This document shows, in pieces, positions 62,729 to 64,000 of a DNA stretch of 64,000 bases; positions within the stretch are counted from its first letter, which is position 1, and the number at the start of each line of letters is the position of its first letter. This DNA is from Shewanella corallii. Lineage in GTDB: Bacteria > Pseudomonadota > Gammaproteobacteria > Enterobacterales > Shewanellaceae. The stretch covers positions 55,855 to 119,854 of the forward strand of contig NZ_JAKIKT010000010.1 in assembly GCF_023349125.1 (NCBI RefSeq). Reading direction: 5' to 3'. The notes beneath the pieces are model-generated. The model saw only the letters and a list, made by a program, of their open reading frames with translations, made no database searches and was not told the origin of the DNA. A program made the position numbers and the translations under genes.

Positions 62729-63649
62729 TTAAGCGAAAGCATCCTGCAGTGGTGGTACTACCTGCTTCTTACGGCTCAGTACACCATCCAGCCATACACG
62801 GCCGTTTTCGGTAGCGGTACCGTAAGCACGCTCAACTACGGCAACGTCATCAGACACAACCAGCAGCTCAGAGCCTTCTTTCATGATGTCGGTCAGCAGC
62901 AGCATCACAGAGTGACGGCCACCCTCTTCTTTCAGAGAGGCAATATCAGCTTCCAGCTCGTGCTTGATGGCGTCAAATACAGATAGGTCAACCACTTCCA
63001 GCTGGCCAATACCAACCAGCTTGCCGTTCATGTTGAAGTCTTTAAAGTCACGCATAACCAAATCACGGATTGGCGTACCTTCAACGGCAGATTTCACTTT
63101 GAACATTTCCATGCCCAGGCCGTGGAAGTCTTCAACACCTGCGATATCAGCCAGCGCTTCAACGCAGCGAATATCAGCAGTAGTACAGGTTGGAGATTTG
63201 AACACAACAGTGTCAGACAGAATGGCACACATCATGATGCCGGCGATCGCCTTTGGAATTTCCACGCCGTGGAAATCGTACATCATCTTGATCACTGTGT
63301 TAGAGCAGCCTACAGGGCGGATCCAGCACTCCAGTGGAGTAGCGGTAGTCAAGTCGCCCAATTTGTGATGGTCAACAATACCTACGATAGTTGCCTGAGC
63401 GATATCGTCCGGAGCCTGAGTCACTTCAGAGTGGTCAACAATATAAACCTGCTCACCGGCATAGCTCTCTTTGAATTCTGGGGCTTCAACACCAAAGGTG
63501 TCCAGAATGAACTGAGTCTCAGGAGAGATCTCGCCCAGGCGAGTGGCAATGGCTGGCTCGCCGATCTGGTTTTTCAGATAGGCCAGCGCGATAGCACCAC
63601 AGATGGAATCAGAATCAGGGATCTTGTGTCCCACTACGTATATAGACAT
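62729..63649 (-). CDS. ppaC: Manganese-dependent inorganic pyrophosphatase
   Basis: This 306-residue family II pyrophosphatase has an N-terminal DHH domain with GHKIPDSDSIC, VYIVDHSEVTQ and VGIVDHHKLGDLTTA, which supply the metal-binding Asp and His residues. A DHHA2 C-terminal domain ends with SRKKQVVPPLQDAF, the family's SRKKQ substrate-binding motif. It hydrolyses pyrophosphate to phosphate in the cytoplasm, pulling biosynthetic reactions forward. The length is typical. It is a single gene with its own terminator. Confidence 0.9.
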   Translation of the reverse strand: MSIYVVGHKIPDSDSICGAIALAYLKNQIGEPAIATRLGEISPETQFILDTFGVEAPEFKESYAGEQVYIVDHSEVTQAPDDIAQATIVGIVDHHKLGDLTTATPLECWIRPVGCSNTVIKMMYDFHGVEIPKAIAGIMMCAILSDTVVFKSPTCTTADIRCVEALADIAGVEDFHGLGMEMFKVKSAVEGTPIRDLVMRDFKDFNMNGKLVGIGQLEVVDLSVFDAIKHELEADIASLKEEGGRHSVMLLLTDIMKEGSELLVVSDDVAVVERAYGTATENGRVWLDGVLSRKKQVVPPLQDAFA

Positions 63650-63830
63650 GGCTCAATCTCACTATTAATTTCGGCGCATTTTAACAAATCCCATCCAAAG
63701 CAGGAATCCTGTCAGCCAGGCTGTTAACGAGTATGCGGCTTAAACAATCGCGAGATTCTACAAAATTTTTCCCCCGAACAAAATGTTAAAGCCGTAAATC
63801 AGACTAATTGTCATCATCAATTGAACAAAC

Positions 63831-63860
63831 AAAAAACGCCGGAGTGATTTCACTCCGGCG
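63831..63860 (-). terminator. Terminator of a gene outside the window
   Basis: CGCCGGAGTG-aaat-CACTCCGGCG followed by TTTTTTG on the minus strand is a very strong stem. It must end a minus-strand gene lying to the right. Confidence 0.8.
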
Positions 63861-64000
63861 CTGGCCTATAAAAACAAATCTATTGCCCCCTAGGGTCTGT
63901 TGACCTTTGAAGATGGTTTTTGCAGCACTTTGTCGTTGTTTTATACAAAGCAACGCGATTGTGGTGTAGTTGTTCTACATAAATGAGCGTTAATGCAGTA
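63861..64000. other. Right edge, conserved-looking sequence
   Basis: GGGTCTGTTGACCTTTGAAG begins near 63894, and the remaining sequence to the edge has a distinct, ordered look with a short minus-strand open frame (IYVEQLHHNRVALYKTTTK). It resembles a sequence repeated in some Alteromonadales genomes, from memory, but no family can be given. The window ends inside it. Confidence 0.3.

Noticed and set aside
1..64000. CRISPR array or tandem spacer-like repeats
   Set aside because: No evenly spaced repeat series was seen anywhere in the window.

Overview
The window looks like chromosomal DNA of a marine gammaproteobacterium of the Alteromonadales (Alteromonas/Bowmanella/Lacimicrobium-like). This is judged from gene content: three secreted subtilisin-family (S8) proteases, an S9 peptidase, a LasT-type SpoU methyltransferase, DUF3080 and DUF4156 lipoproteins, a CLCA_X/LPD1 metalloprotein, a FadE-like acyl-CoA dehydrogenase, a Mn-dependent pyrophosphatase and a PhoX/TonB-receptor cluster. 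No rRNA or tRNA gene was recognised, and no CRISPR array was seen.

1-10.4 kb is an accessory region. Its first 5 kb is visibly more AT-rich than the rest. It holds orphan membrane and coiled-coil proteins (634-1473, 2138-3283, 3741-4664) interleaved with broken genes: a truncated nuclease at 3426, an ATPase fragment at 4742 and decayed small frames at 1649-1952. Then come a lipoprotein (5193-6248), an Sll1717-type P-loop ATPase (6484-8082), a small two-helix membrane protein (8535-8939) and a helical-repeat protein (9118-10386). No phage-defence or toxin system can be named with certainty, but this is the most likely place for one.

10.8-24.2 kb is mostly chromosomal housekeeping: an S8 protease with a structured leader, a DM13 protein behind a tyrosine recombinase, a REC-DUF3369-HD-GYP c-di-GMP phosphodiesterase, a lipid A phosphoethanolamine transferase, LasT, a DUF3080 lipoprotein, a second S8 protease with two PPC domains, and an SDR operon.

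24.3-27.6 kb is a compact module. A small protein with a possible ribbon-helix-helix end is divergent from an operon of a second tyrosine recombinase and a choline-kinase-like phosphotransferase. The 659-bp region between them carries repeated palindromic operators and a perfect 14-bp inverted repeat.

27.7-31 kb has two small secreted proteins sharing a WCxGG motif, on either side of a TPR-TM-PAS-like protein. 31-52 kb holds transport, peptidase, fatty-acid and envelope genes: an antiporter, S9 peptidase, acyl-CoA dehydrogenase, GlsB-like protein, Ntn amidase, 1253-aa S8 protease, Tim44-like protein and a DUF3857/transglutaminase protein. It also contains a porin-like remnant and a MITE-like element.

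52.9-60.8 kb reads as a nutrient (probably phosphate-ester) acquisition locus: a duplicated lipoprotein, a TonB-dependent receptor and a Tat-exported PhoX phosphatase. A perfect-consensus CRP site lies upstream. The right end carries SUKH-like proteins, a small membrane protein and ppaC.
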